A stretch of 64,000 bases of DNA, taken from the NCBI GenBank assembly GCA_022559845.1, contig CM040117.1, positions 77,103,731 through 77,167,730 on the forward strand, in the 5' to 3' direction. The position numbers and the translations under genes are program-made. Of this stretch, positions 10,825 through 22,657 are shown piece after piece. The notes beneath the pieces were generated by a model. That model had not been told where the DNA came from. It saw nothing but the letters and a program-made list of their open reading frames with translations, and made no database searches. Source of the DNA: Amorphophallus konjac. Taxonomy: Eukaryota > Streptophyta > Magnoliopsida > Alismatales > Araceae. The stretch's first letter is position 1; the number at the start of each line of letters is the position of its first letter.

Positions 10825-11780
10825 TGATAGTTTAGTGCGATAGATAAACACAGATCCAGAGGGGGGGGTGAATGGATCTTTTAAAGAGTTTTGACCAATT
10901 TAAAATTCGTATGAAATGATAAGCACAAGATCAGTGGACAATTGCTCAAACATAAAAGATGCAAACCCAATTAAACTCTAGGACATGAATAATCAATCAG
11001 ATCACGGTCCTAGCATGCATCTAGTGGAAGCAAGCAATAAAATAAACCACTGCACAAGGGATTTTTTAGGTGGTTTGGTCCACAGACCTACGTCCACCCC
11101 TCACTCCCAACCGGAGTGAGGCTTCCACTAGCAATCAGCTAGAAAGCAGACTCAGTCTGCAAACAAGTTGCTACCATACAGCTTGACCAGGGGAACAGCC
11201 TCCCCTCTTCCTCCAGACCGGAGGGACACCCCAAGTGACTCCCAGCCACTTGGAACCAGAGACTAGGTCTCTCTTCCTCCAGACCAGGAGGGAACACACA
11301 GGTAGCAACCACTACTTGCAACCGGAGTTAGGGACTCCCTTCCTCTGAAACCAGAGGGAACTCACAAGCGACACTCAGTCACTTGCAGACCAGAGACACA
11401 GTCTCCCTTCTCCTGAGTCCACAGGAGGAACCCGATCTCCAACCAGAGAATCGAAAGAACAATGTTCAGTCTGAAAAGAAAACAATAAAAGAAAATACAG
11501 CAACTAAAAGCTAGAAATATAAAATCAAAATGTGGCTCTCGCAGGAGTTGGCTGGCCTGGATTTGATCCACGGTCCAGAAGAAACTGATCTTCAGTTGAA
11601 GCTTCCTTTACTCTAGCTCTCTCTTCTTCTCACTCTCCTTTTTCTTCTCTTTCGCAGGCTCTCTCTCTATCTCTTCTTCTTTTCCTACTACTGCAGCTCT
11701 TTCCTTCTATCTCGATCACTCTCTTTCTTCTGTCTTTTATATACTTCTTGATCAGTCTTCTCCAGATGGAGGAGGCTTCA

Positions 11781-11788
11781 TATTTATA
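11781..11788 (-). promoter_or_regulatory. TATA box of the solo Copia LTR
   Basis: TATAAATA on the minus strand lies between the AAGTCTRTACA-rich U3 and the CT/AG-rich leader that leads to the LTR end. Two CACGTG-containing repeats (minus strand, near 11820-11850) lie just upstream; CACGTG is the G-box core. Confidence 0.55.
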
Positions 11789-11879
11789 GCAGCAGCAATT
11801 AGGACATTATCCTCGGATCACGTGCCAGGTGCCAACCTCGGATCACGTGCCCTTCATAGGCTTCACGAACAGTACCTGT

Positions 11880-12224
11880 CACACTGTCATAAGAGAATAA
11901 TCAGAAGGATGTACAGGCTTGCTGGGTAACTGAAGACCACCGTGTACAGACTTAGAGTGAAGGATAGAATGTATAGACTTAAAAATAAGGAGTGCACAGA
12001 CTTGTTTGATCAATTGAAGTGAGCACATATGAGAAAGTATATACAGCGAGAATGAATGTACAAACATTACATTCACGAGTGTACATACTTTAACTGCATG
12101 AGATGCAGGCAACCAGTGTGTATACTTGAAGTGTATGCAATGCAGACACAAGAGTGTAAAGACTTGAATGCTCAAAGGATTATACAGACTTCTGAAGGAG
12201 ATGCACATACAGAATGAAAGTATG
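11880..12224 (-). repeat. AAGTCTRTACA motif array, distal part
   Basis: About nine variants of AAGTCTRTACA (plus strand TGTAYAGACTT) with 20-45 bp spacing. This is the continuation of the array at 18712-20000, separated by the nested TR-GAG element. Confidence 0.75.
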
Positions 12225-14267
12225 TGATGCGGGACGAGACACGGACACGACAAGCTCGCGATCGTCCCTTAACGAGGGAAGCGTCGGACGTGCGCGGTTG
12301 AGAAACCGGCAAGAGCTAGGGTGGTCGGCTCGCACTTTCGTGCCCGGATCGGGTCACGGGACGGCTTCACTCTCTCTCGCAGCAGCGGTGATATGAAAAT
12401 ATATCGAGCTAGATATCCCTACACATGCTCTCTAGCAGTGGCATAAACAAGCATATATGAAATAAGCGAAATGCCAAGTGTAGGAGCGAAGACGATACCT
12501 CCACGCGCTCGGCGTGGGGAAGACGGACCCGGCCGAAGTCGTACTCCCGGAACAATTATACACGGATATTACAGAAATGCAACTCGCTGCCCACTCCACG
12601 CAGGGAGGTAAAGGGCTACACAATGGGGTCCGGGAGGACCGAATTCGGGTTGACGGGCGACTTCTCGCTTTGATTCGGCAACACCCAAACACGTGACGAT
12701 GGGGCCCATGTGCTGTCCGGAGGGGCCGTGTGGGAACCGGTGGCACCGCTGTAGTGGTGGATGCCTGGAGGGTCGCTCCTTGGGATGGCGGCACGCTGGT
12801 TCGCCTGCCGGAGGCCCGGCGGCTCCGTTCGGCACCGGTCGGAAAACCCGATCGAAAATCTGCCGGTTCTGTATTTCGGCGCGCGCTCCGGCGAGAATGG
12901 GCGCTGCGATCAGTCCCGATGTCGGATCGACACGAGACTGGCTCCGTTGGAAAGCTAGCTTGAAGTTCTTCAACGTAGACCCAAAGATCTAGCCTGGATC
13001 TGCTCGGATCTTGACTTATGGAATTTTCAATATCCTGTTGTACAGTAACCAAAGACTCAGACCTGCAGAGAACTTGACTGTGGATTACCTTTGACCGCTA
13101 GGTAGACGTTCGAATCTGGGGTTGTGTTCTTCAGAAACGTTGTGGGAAATTGAGTTGGGAAGATAGCAAAATTGGTTTGGACACGTTTGGATGTGTCTAT
13201 GATTTTATGTGATTTGTTTACTGGACGAAGGTCGGATCTGGGATCTGACTGAAAGTACTATAGCTCCGGTAGAACATGAATTTTTAAAAATCGATAGAAG
13301 GATGATAAAAATTTAAGAAAACTTGTGGTGGTGGGGGACAATGGACAGAACACCCAGTTAAATTGGGAGGTCTAAAAAAATTCAAAAGGGTGGTCGAAGG
13401 TGGAGAACTCAGGGCTACTGTCACTGTAGACAGTGACAGAACAGATCTGAGATTGAGAGTTGAACGAAATGGTAAAGATATGAAACGGTGGATTTTGAAC
13501 CTGGAGTTTTTTTTGGAGAATGGGCTAGAAGATAGGAACCAACCCTCAAAATTTCAAATCGATCTGAGCTCATGGCTGGCTTCAGGAATTCACGAACTGC
13601 ACCTCTGTCCAGCAGGACAGAAAACCGAAGACGATCCCGTGGCGGCTCGAAGGCGGCACGAACGGCGGCGGCGGCGGCACAAACGATCACCGGAGGTTGA
13701 GAGGGAAGGAAGGAGATAGAATCCACTCTAGATCTGGGTTGGGGAAGGAAGAACAGAAAGGGAGGAGAGAGGGGCGCACCAAGCTCCAAGGCTTACACAT
13801 AAAATTCTGATTTTTTTTTGAATTTCTCATGAAAAATACAACATTATATAGGCTAGGTCTCTAACTAATTCTAGACCCTTGGATCAAGGGTTGATGAGTG
13901 AAGGGCTGCGATGTGGTTTGAACAACCACAATAAATCCCAATAAACTACAAGGTTCCCCCCCCCCCCCCCCCCCCTTTAAGAAGGCAAGTTGGAATTGTC
14001 TTCATTAATTAAATCTAGGTCCAAGTCCAAGGTTGGACCATGGACCAGCCACCTTGGGCCCGGGAGTCCAAGTGGACCAATAAGGAGGAGGGAGGGGGCC
14101 CCTGCAGGGCCTACATACACTTTTGCAAAAATACCCAATGGCCCTTTACAAATAAACCCACTAAGACCTACTATTGTGTACCCATATATCATAAGGGTAT
14201 ACATACAAATATAAATGGACGGAAATGCAAACACAATGTGAGCGGGCTGTCGTTGATGTCCCCATCA
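12225..14267 (-). repeat. TR-GAG 3' LTR (2043 bp)
   Basis: Matches 16673-18706. On the minus strand it begins TGATGGGGACATCA and ends CCCGCATCA. A TATATAATG box lies on the minus strand at about 13850-13842. Open frames on either strand recur in both LTRs, are not conserved as proteins and are not called. Confidence 0.92.
13956..13975 (+). repeat. Homopolymer C tract
   Basis: Twenty consecutive C. The same site in the sister LTR (near 18406) has only eight C after a G, so the tract expanded after insertion. Confidence 0.95.
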
Positions 14268-14377
14268 ATTCTCCCCGGGTGGGAGGAACTCGACCCCGTC
14301 GAGTAAGGGATGCTGCTGCTCAGGTACATCGGCGGATCTGTCTTCGTGCCAAGTAACGCGGGTACGCCCCACTCCAA
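14268..14377 (-). pseudogene. TR-GAG remnant of the pol C-terminus
   Basis: A minus-strand frame reads PYSTGSSSSHPGRIDGDI across the internal/LTR junction. The chromovirus pol ends with PYSTESSSSQSRGVDGDI across its own junction. A purine run (CGGGGAGAAT) abuts the LTR as polypurine tract. The upstream part weakly resembles the chromodomain end. Protease to integrase has been deleted between gag and this point. Confidence 0.75.
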
Positions 14378-14756
14378 ATGATCGGCACTTGCTCATTCCA
14401 TATATACTCGATATGCGAACTGCTATGGGCTAAATGTGGTCACTCCGAAGGGGCACTCTCAAAAGGAAGGAAACAGCTCAAAGACTCACTAGGAATCACC
14501 GCTGAGTCCCTATAGGTGACTGATCCGGGTATAGATGTAGAACCGGTCCCATACTCATCGGGTGAGTCCAATCACCTCTTACTCACAAGAGAACGACAAC
14601 GAGCTTACACACGACACATGCAACTCATTATGCACTAACACACGTATGCAAACCACACAAACAAACGACTCAAAACACACCACACAAAACAAACCACACA
14701 AGGAAAACACACCGACTCATATATGACTCGAGACTAAGGTGGTAGCATCAATCCCA
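14378..14756. other. TR-GAG internal spacer
   Basis: Between the end of gag and the pol remnant. No domain recognised; the right part is an AC-rich stretch (about 14600-14710) with repeated ACACA-type words. Confidence 0.5.
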
Positions 14757-16345
14757 CTAGGTGGCCGCATCCTGGGCGGCAGGAGAGCTCTCCCACTCTT
14801 CCCCCCCCAAGGCATAGTACTCCTCGGCTAGTGCCTCATCGGCCTCGTAATCAACACACTCAGGCTCGGGAGGTACGGATCCTCCAACACCTAAGGCTAG
14901 GGTGGCGCGAGCGGGACACTCGCTGGCAATGTGGCCAAATCCATGACAGTGGAAACACTGCACTCGTGATCGACTACTCTCCCCGAAAAGAGGGGCCTTA
15001 CCCTTATCATCCCGTCGGGTAGGGGGTGTAGGCAGCAATGGGGGAGGTGTCGGTGCCTTGGACAATAGTGGAGGGGGTGCCGGTGCCAGAGGACGGGCTA
15101 TAGGAGCTGGGGGACGGGCAACGGGTGCCGGTGGATGGGGTGGAGGTAGATCCCGTGGTGGGGGAGGTCGCGGTCTAGGAGCAAAGTGCTCCTGACGGCG
15201 GGCTCCTGTGGACGAGTCATGGGTCCCCTTGGGTATGAACCTAAGGAGCCACGGGAATCACTACGGGGAGGAGCGGGGCTCCACCGGGGAATAGACTCGA
15301 ACTCACCCTCGAATTGCTCCATCTCGAGAGCAACTTGATAAGCATCCTCCAGCTTGTCCACCTTGCGGCGGAGAAGCTCATACCATAGGTGTGGGCGTAG
15401 GCCACGCCGGAACCGTGAGACGGTAAGGGAATCCTCCTCCGTGGCATCACATCGTAAGTAGTATTCATCAAATTCGGCGATGTAATCAGAGACGGACCGG
15501 TCTCCTTGGGTGAGACTTTGCCACCTCTCTATAAGACGCTGGCAGTAGGAGGTAGGGAGGTACTTCTTCCTAAGCTTCTCCCTCATATCGGTCCATGTAT
15601 CGATCGGGGGTTCTTGACGATGAAATAATAGGTTCTCCATGTTTCTCCAATAGGTTTGGGCTTGGCCTAAAAGTTTCATCCTGGCATACTTGACTTTTCG
15701 TTGGTCCGACATCTCGAACCACTCAAAATATCGGTCCATACTAGCCTCCCAATCAAGGTAGACCTTCGGGTCTAAGGACGCGTCAAAGGTGGGAGGGTCG
15801 GCCCGAACGGTCTGAATGGCCCGTTCATCCATATCTTGGTCGTGGGTACGCCGTGTATGGTGATAATCACGACCATGTTCCCGATGCTCATTATTGGACT
15901 CGTAGTCATGCACCTCGGGGATTTCATGCCTCCTATTAGCTACCCCGTGAACCCTTGGAGTCGCGGTTTGATGAACCGGCTCCGGTTGACCTTGTGTAGG
16001 TGGGACGGGTGCCTGGACTGGGGCAATCGGTGATGCCTCGGCAGGGCCTCTCTCTAGTGCGGTGACTCTCCCGACCAATCCTTGAACGGACTGGTTCGAC
16101 CCAGCGGCCCTATCCTCTACAACTTTCATCCTCTCTTCTAGGCGGGTGCTTAGGCCATTCACTCGAGTACTCGCTTCTTCCATCCTATCCACTCGAGTGC
16201 TTAACTCATCCATGCGCTCACTCAACCCATCCATTTTTCCCATAAGTGTTCGGAACATAGTGGCCACCTCATCGGAACTATAGACTCGGGATTCCGCCAT
16301 TGGTGGTGGTGGGGGTGAGTATTGAGTACCTCGACGAGTGGGCAT
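14757..16345 (-). pseudogene. TR-GAG gag (capsid and zinc knuckle), one frameshift
   Basis: Starts at the ATG at 16345 (MPTRRGTQYS), parallel to MSTRRGTAYQ of the chromovirus gag. Residues about 20-100 form a heptad-rich coiled coil (MDGLSERMDELSTRVDRMEE). Residues about 185-350 are the retrotransposon gag capsid domain (YFEWFEMSDQRKVKYARMKL, WQSLTQGDRSVSDYIAEFD). The CCHC knuckle CFHCHGFGHIASEC (near 14975-14934) lies in another frame (15065-14757). A single frameshift near 15100-15190, in the proline-rich linker, therefore separates it from the capsid. The capsid part is a 415-residue open frame without stops, notable in a cluster full of decayed genes. It would package its own RNA if another element supplied the enzymes. 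Confidence 0.85.
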
Positions 16346-16657
16346 GCAAACACACCGACTAGACGACGCCGACTAAAGCAAACACACACTAATATGATGC
16401 ACCTAGACGTAACCAAAACTCGGCACGTGGCGGAGTTAATCGATCCGAAGATCACTCGCGCAAGTGTGCGGTCTTCCCGATAGGCGTAGCCTAACGTTCG
16501 GACAACACCTTTTGATATACCGAGTAAAGGGATGCAAATGCGAAAAGACACTTTTTTTTTGTTTGTCTTAAAACAATGATGACCCTAAACACGACTTAGA
16601 CCGACTAATGACTAGACGTAAATGACACTTTTTTTTTGACACCCTAGACTCAAACTC

Positions 16658-16669
16658 GCTCTGATACCA
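16658..16669 (-). other. TR-GAG primer binding site
   Basis: TGGTATCAGAGC on the minus strand, three bases after the 5' LTR end; initiator tRNA-Met type, with flanks similar to 52309-52330 of the chromovirus. Confidence 0.88.
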
Positions 16670-16672
16670 AAT

Positions 16673-18706
16673 TGATGCGGGACGAGACACGGACACGACA
16701 AGCTCGCGATCGTCCCTTAACGAGGGAAGCGTCGGACGTGCGCGGTTGAGAAATCGGCAAGAGCTAGGGTGGTCGGCTCGCACTTTCGTGCCCGAATCGG
16801 GTCACGGGACGGCTTCACTCTCTCTCGTAGCAGCGGTGATATGAAAATATATCGAGCTAGATATCCCTACACATGCTCTCTAGCAGCGGCATAAACAAGC
16901 ATATATGAAATAAGCGAAATGCCAAGTGTAGGAGCGAAGACGATACCTCCACGCGCTCGGCGTGGGGAAGACGGACCCGGCCGAAGTCGTACTCCCGGAA
17001 CAATTATACACGGATATTACAGAAATGCAACTCGCTGCCCACTCCACGCAGGGAGGTAAAGGGCTACACAATGGGGTCCGGGAGGACCGAATTCGGGTTG
17101 ACGGGCGGCTTCTCGCGTTGATTCGGCAACACCCGAACACGTGACGGTGGGGCCCACGTGCTGTCCGGAGGGGCAGTGTGGGACCCGGTGGCACCGCTGT
17201 AGTGGTGGATGCCCGGAGGGTCGCTCCTTGGGATGGTAGCACGCTGGTTCGCCTGCCGGAGGCCCGGCGGCTCCGTTCGGCACCGGTCGGAAAACCCGAT
17301 CGGAAATCTGTCGGTTCTGTATTTCGGCGCGCGCTCCGGCGAGAATGGGCGCTGCGATCAGCCCCGATGTCGGATCGACACGAGACTGGCGCCGTTGGAA
17401 AGCTAGCTTGAAGTTCTTCAACCTAGGCCCAAAGATCGGGCCTGGATCTGCTCGGATATTGACTTATGGAATTTTCAATCTCCTGTTGTACAGTAACCGA
17501 AGACTCAGACCTGCAGAGAACTTGACTGTGGATTGCCTTTGACCGCGAGGTAGACGTTCGAATCTGGGGTTGTGTTCTTCAGAAAAGTTGTGAGCACTTG
17601 AGTTGGGAAGACAGCAAAATTGGTTTGAACATGTTTGGATGTGTCTATGATTTTATGTGATTTGTTTACTGGACGAAGGTCGGATCTGAGATCTGACTGA
17701 AAGTACTGTAGCTCCGGTAGAACATGAATTTTTAAAAATCGGTAGAAGGATGATAAAAATTTAAGAAAAATGGTGGTGCTAGGGGACGATGGACAGAACA
17801 CCCAGTTAAATTGGGAGGTCTAAAAAAATTCAAAAGGGTAGTCGAAGGTGGAGAACTCAGGGCTACTGTCACTGTAGACAGTGACAGAATAGATCTGAGA
17901 TTGAGAGTTGAACGAAATGGTAAAGATATGAAACGGTGGCTTTTGAACCTGGATTGTTTTGTGGAGAATGGGCTAGAAGATAGGAACCAACCCTCAAAAT
18001 TTCAAATCGATCTGAGCTCGTGGCTGGCTTCAGGAATTCACGAACTACACCTCTGTCCAGCAGGACAGAAAACCGAAGACGATCCCGTGGCGGCTCGAAG
18101 GCGGCACGAACGGCGGCGGCGGCGGCACAAACGATCACCGGAGGTTGAGAGGGGAGGAAGGAGATAGAATCCACTCTAGATCTTGGGTTGGGGAAGGAAG
18201 AACAGCGAGAGAGGAGAGAGGGGCGCACCAAGCTCCAAGGCTTACACATAAAATTCTAATTTTTTTTTGAATTTCTCATGAAAAATACAACATTATATAG
18301 GCTAGGTCTCTAACTAATTCTAGACCCTTGGATCAAGGGTTGATGAGTGAAGGACTGGGATGTGGTTTGAACAACCACCATAAATCCCAATAAACTACAA
18401 GGTTCGCCCCCCCCTTTAAGAAGGCAAGTTGGAATTGTCTTCATTAATTAAATCTAGGTCCAAGTCCAAGGTTGGACCATGGACCAGCCACCTTGGGCCC
18501 GGGAGTCCAAGTGGACCAATAAGGAGGAGGGAGGGGGCCCCTGCAGGGCCTACATGCACTTTTGCAAAAATACCCAATGGCCCTTTGCAAATAAACCCAC
18601 TAAGACCTACTATTGTGTACCCATATTTCATAAGGGTATACATACAAATATAAATGGACGGAAATGCAAACACAATGTGAGCGGGCTGTCGTTGATGTCC
18701 CCATCA
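16673..18706 (-). repeat. TR-GAG 5' LTR (2034 bp)
   Basis: Matches 12225-14267. A TATA box (TATATAATG) lies on the minus strand at 18299-18291. The LTR boundary is fixed by the GTATG duplication and by the primer site to its left. Confidence 0.92.
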
Positions 18707-18711
18707 GTATG

Positions 18712-20000
18712 CACATTGAATGCATGAGATGCTTAGACAAGCTGTCACCGAATGTACAGACTTTATCTTACTGTTTATGCATGAGTCTGTCAACGAATGT
18801 ACAGACTTTCTATGCTGAATGCACAAGACGCTAAGAGACGATGTATAGACTTGACAATGCATGGACTAGCACATAGACGCAACAAGACTCTGTGAGCGCC
18901 AAGCCGGTGTACAGACTTTGCGAGCGCCAAATCAATGTACAGGCTTGCGAGCGCCAGGACCATGTACAGACTTAGTGCAAGCGGGATGTGCAGACTTGCT
19001 ATGAAGCAACCAGAATGTACAGACTTTGAAATCAAGGAATGCACAGCGATGTATAGACTTTGAAACACGATGCAATGTGTAGACTTTGATAAACAAATGT
19101 ATAGACTTGATAAAGCTTCAAAGCACAAGACACTTGGCCAATGTACAGACTTGGAAAGCCTGAACCAATGTGCAGACTTGGAAAGCTTGAAGGCCAATGT
19201 GGAAAGTTCGAAAGCTTGAAGTCCAATGTACAGACTTGGAAGATGTGAGCGAGACAATGTATGGACTTGGCCAATGCAGTGATGTATAGACTTGGAAGGT
19301 TCAGCGGTGGATGTACAGACTTCAGCTAAGCAAGCTACAGGGCCGATGTATTGACTTGGGCTAAGCAATGCATGAACAATGTGACGATATACAGACTTGG
19401 AGAGATGCATGCTACAGTGCAATGTATAGACTTAGTGCAATGCAAAGGCTGTGTGGACTTAGCTAGAGACGATGCATGAGACGATGCACTGTTGGCTAAT
19501 GTATAGACTTTGGAAAGCTCCAAGGCGATGTACAGACTTCAATGACTCATGCAAGCTACATGACAGTGTGTAGACTTGTGTTCTGAACGTAGGCAAAGGA
19601 AAGGAATGTATAGACTTGCTCAGTTCAGAACGTAGGTAAAGATGGGAAGGAATGTATAGACTTTAGATGAGTTAAACACACTGACTGTACAGACTTGAGA
19701 GACGTTGCATGCATGATGTATAGACTTGTTAATGCACTGATGCATGCTGTACAGACTTAACATGAGACGTTGCATTCTAGCCAAAATGCTGTACAGACTT
19801 TACTTCATGATGCAGTGTTGTACAGACTTTGCATATGTGAGACACTGGCTGTATAGACTTAGAGTGAAGCATGCAATGTATGGACTTTGAAGACTTGCTA
19901 GCATGCGGATGCAATGTATGGACTTTGAAGACTTGATAGCATGCGGATGTATAGACTTTAAATGAGAAGCACACGATGCAATGTGTAGACTTGGTGTCTC
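18712..20000 (-). repeat. AAGTCTRTACA motif array, main part
   Basis: About 37 copies of TGTAYAGACTT on the plus strand (AAGTCTRTACA on the minus strand), with single-base variants (TGTGTAGACTT, TGTATGGACTT, TGTGCAGACTT). Spacing is irregular, mostly 20-45 bp, with no long unit. It lies in the U3 of the solo Copia LTR. It is not a satellite in the usual sense because the spacers differ. Confidence 0.85.
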
Positions 20001-20205
20001 ATGCAGACAGACGAGTGAACAGTCTATGCCATGCTCACAGTTAATACATGTAACAAGTACTGTATGAAGTAAGCACATACGACATCAAACATATGAGAGT
20101 CATAGTGTTTGTCAACATCAAAACACAGTATTGTCATCAACAAAACATAATATCCAACAATCATTAAAACACACTATTGTCATCATCAAAACACAATATC
20201 CAACA

Positions 20206-22578
20206 GTTAATGAATTGCATATTCATGCCTTACTTAGACCAATTTATTGTGGTATTTATTGATGATATTCTGATATATTCAAAGTCTGAAGATGACCATG
20301 AAGAACACCTCAAGAAGGCATTGCAGATATTGAGGGAAAATAAATTATATGCCAAACTCAGCAAGTGCGAGTTCTGGCTCGAGAAAGTATCATTTTTGGA
20401 CCACACAATTTCAAAGAACGAAATTTCTGTTGACCCATCAAAGGTCGAAGCCGTGAAGAATTGGGAGCGACCAACAAATACAATGGAGATTCGAAGCTTC
20501 TTGGGTCTAGCTGGTTACTATCGGCGTTTTATCAAGGACTTCTCCAAGATTGCGGTTCCTCTGACCAGTTTAACCCACAAGGAAGTGCCTTATGAGTGGG
20601 ATGAAGACTGTGAAAGGAGTTTCCAAGCTTTGAAGGATCTCTTGACCACTGCTCCAGTCTTATCACAACCAATTGAAGGAGAGAAATATGAGGTATATAC
20701 CGATGTTTCTGGTATTGACCTCGGATGTGTATTGATGCAAAACGAAGAGTCATTGCATACTCTTCCTGACAGCTCAAGAAACATGAAGAGAACTATCCGG
20801 TGCATGACTTAGAGCTGGCCGCTGTGATATTTGCCTTAAAGATCTGGAGACACTATCTCTATGGAGAATAATTCACTATATACTCCGATCATAACTGGCT
20901 CAAATATCTATTCTCCCAAAAGGAGCTAAACATGCGGCAAAGGCGTTGGCTCGAATATCTCAAGGATTTCGACTTCACTATACAATACCATCTTGGTAAG
21001 GGTAATTCCGTAGTTGATGCCCTTAGTCGAAAGCCGAGAGCAATATTGGCCAACTATATGATACAAGAATGGAAGCTGCTAAAGAAATTCTCTAAGCTTG
21101 ATATCAGCACAGATGAGAAGAACAGGTGTATTATTCTATCTCACATGAGTCTACATCTAGATTTGCTACCTGAAATCAAGAAGTTGTAAGAAGAAGATCC
21201 CACACTAGTGGAGATAAAAGGGGAGCTGGATGAGAGACTTGAATTCAAGCTGGCACCTGATGGTAGATTACTATTTCATGAACAGACATGTGTGCCCAAC
21301 TGTCCCGATTGAAGAAGAAGATTCTTGAAGAAGCTCATCGATCGAGGTACACGATCCACCCTAGAGCCACTAAGATGTACCAAGACTTGAAAAGAACTTT
21401 CTGGTGGCCTAACATGAAAAGAGAGGTAGCAGACTTTGTATCTCGTTGCCTCACATGCCAACAAGTAAAGGCAGAACATCAGAAACCTGTCGGAAAATTA
21501 CATCCACTAGATATTCCCAAGTGGAAGTGGGAAGATATTGGTATGGACTTTATCGTGGGCTTGCCCAAGTCTAGGGCGGACATGATGGAATTTGGGTAAT
21601 CATCAATCGCCTAACTAAATCGGCCCATTTCTTACCCATCAAAAGCCAATGGTCAGTCGATGTACTGGCTGCCCTGTATATTAAGGAAATGGTTAGATTG
21701 CATGGAGTTCCCATGTCGATTGTATCCGACTGAGACCCACGCTTTACCTCTCATTTCTGAAAAAGTCTACAACACTCTCTGGGGATAAAACTCAACTACA
21801 GTACTGCTTTCCATCCCCAGACAGATGGACAAACCGAAAGGACAAATCAAGTTATGGAAGATATATTAAGGGCATGTATTATAGACTTTGGTGGAAGTTG
21901 GCATGACCACTTACCCTAGCCGAGTTTGCATATAATAATAGCTATCAAGCCAGTATACAAATGACACCTTTTGAGGCACTGTATGGCAGGAGTTGCCGAT
22001 CTCCAATATGCTGGGACGAAGTTGGTGAAAAGTAAATTCTAGGCCCAGATATGGTAAGAGATTCTACCGAAAAGATACACTTCATTCGGGAAAGGCTAAA
22101 GATAGCACAGTCCAGGCAGAAATCTTATGCTGACACCAGAAGGCGAGACCTGAAATTTCAAATCGGAGATCATGTTTTTTTCAAGGTATCTCTCGGCCGA
22201 GGTTTTAGAAGATTCGGTGTTAAGGGCAAACTAACACCAAGGTTTATTGGTCCATTCGAAGTGCTGGAAAGAGTAGGCAAGGTGGCTTATCGCATCGCCC
22301 TACCCCCGTAACTATCAGAAGTGCACAACGTATTTCATGTTTTTATGCTGAAGGAATACGTGCACGATCCCTTCCATGTCATTGACCACAATGATTTTGT
22401 GGTACAGAAGGACCTTACCTACGACCAGAAGCCAATGAAGATCCTCGACCGAGAAGTTCGAGTTCTAAGGAACAAGACCATCCCTATGGTGAAAATTCAA
22501 TGGAATCGATGCTTTGAACAAGAAGTTACATGGGAGACCGAAGAGTCTATGAAGAGGAGATTTCCAGAGTTATTCTAA
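20206..22578 (+). pseudogene. Tekay-A pol, second part (RT, RNase H, integrase, C-terminal tail)
   Basis: Resumes RT at the GTTAA duplication with the catalytic [10 protein letters not shown], then [16 protein letters not shown]. RNase H reads [13 protein letters not shown], where the second residue after the catalytic D is changed from A to V relative to Tekay-B. A frameshift near 20740 and a stop near 20870 follow. Next comes the [17 protein letters not shown] end, a stop near 21187, the integrase zinc region and core (WEDIGMDFIVGLPKSR, then frame breaks), and the GPFEVLERVGKVAYRIALPP segment. The end (REVRVLRNKTIPMVKIQWNR) is the Tekay-type C-terminal chromodomain-like tail. Multiple stops make it inactive. 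Confidence 0.9.
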
Positions 22579-22657
22579 TTGTAAGTACTCTGCACCCTTC
22601 CTATTTTGACATAATACAGTTGAATTTGGGGACCAAATTCTTTTAAGTGGGGGAGGG

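Larger units (their letters stand above)
12225..18706 (-). mobile_element. TR-GAG: gag-only chromovirus derivative
   Basis: Two LTRs of about 2.04 kb bound an internal region of only 2.4 kb, with the 5-bp duplication GTATG on both sides (12220-12224, 18707-18711). On the minus strand it has a primer site, one gag gene and a polypurine tract, but no protease, RT, RNase H or integrase. It matches the terminal-repeat-with-GAG class of non-autonomous elements. LTR start, primer region, gag and the remnant of pol all resemble the chromovirus at 49943-59707. Over 40 LTR differences by eye, about 2%. Confidence 0.9.
10825..20205 (-). mobile_element. Solo Copia (SIRE-like) LTR, about 2.9 kb, split by TR-GAG
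   Basis: Flanked by the 5-bp duplication GTTAA (10820-10824 and 20206-20210). On the minus strand it starts TGTTGGATATTG and ends CTATCA. Its minus-strand end (CATTCACCCCCCCCTCTGGATC) is homologous to the end of the SIRE LTR near 37920, which gives the orientation and superfamily. No coding, primer site or second LTR is present, so it is a solo LTR left by recombination. Removing the nested element (12225-18706 plus its duplication) leaves about 2.9 kb. Confidence 0.85.

Noticed and set aside
12432..13052. 206-codon minus-strand ORF and overlapping plus-strand ORFs (also 16880-17421)
   Set aside because: They are inside both TR-GAG LTRs in GC-rich DNA with open frames in several phases; no domain and different lengths in the two copies.
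13363..13719. 118-codon basic ORF present in both TR-GAG LTRs (also 17811-18167)
   Set aside because: The two copies differ mostly by neutral-looking substitutions, the arginine-rich tail is a GGC repeat effect, and an antisense frame is equally open; no family recognised.
18712..20000. CRISPR-like array (short repeated motif with variable spacers)
   Set aside because: The repeat is only 11 bp, degenerate, with irregular spacing, inside a plant LTR bounded by a target duplication; no cas genes.
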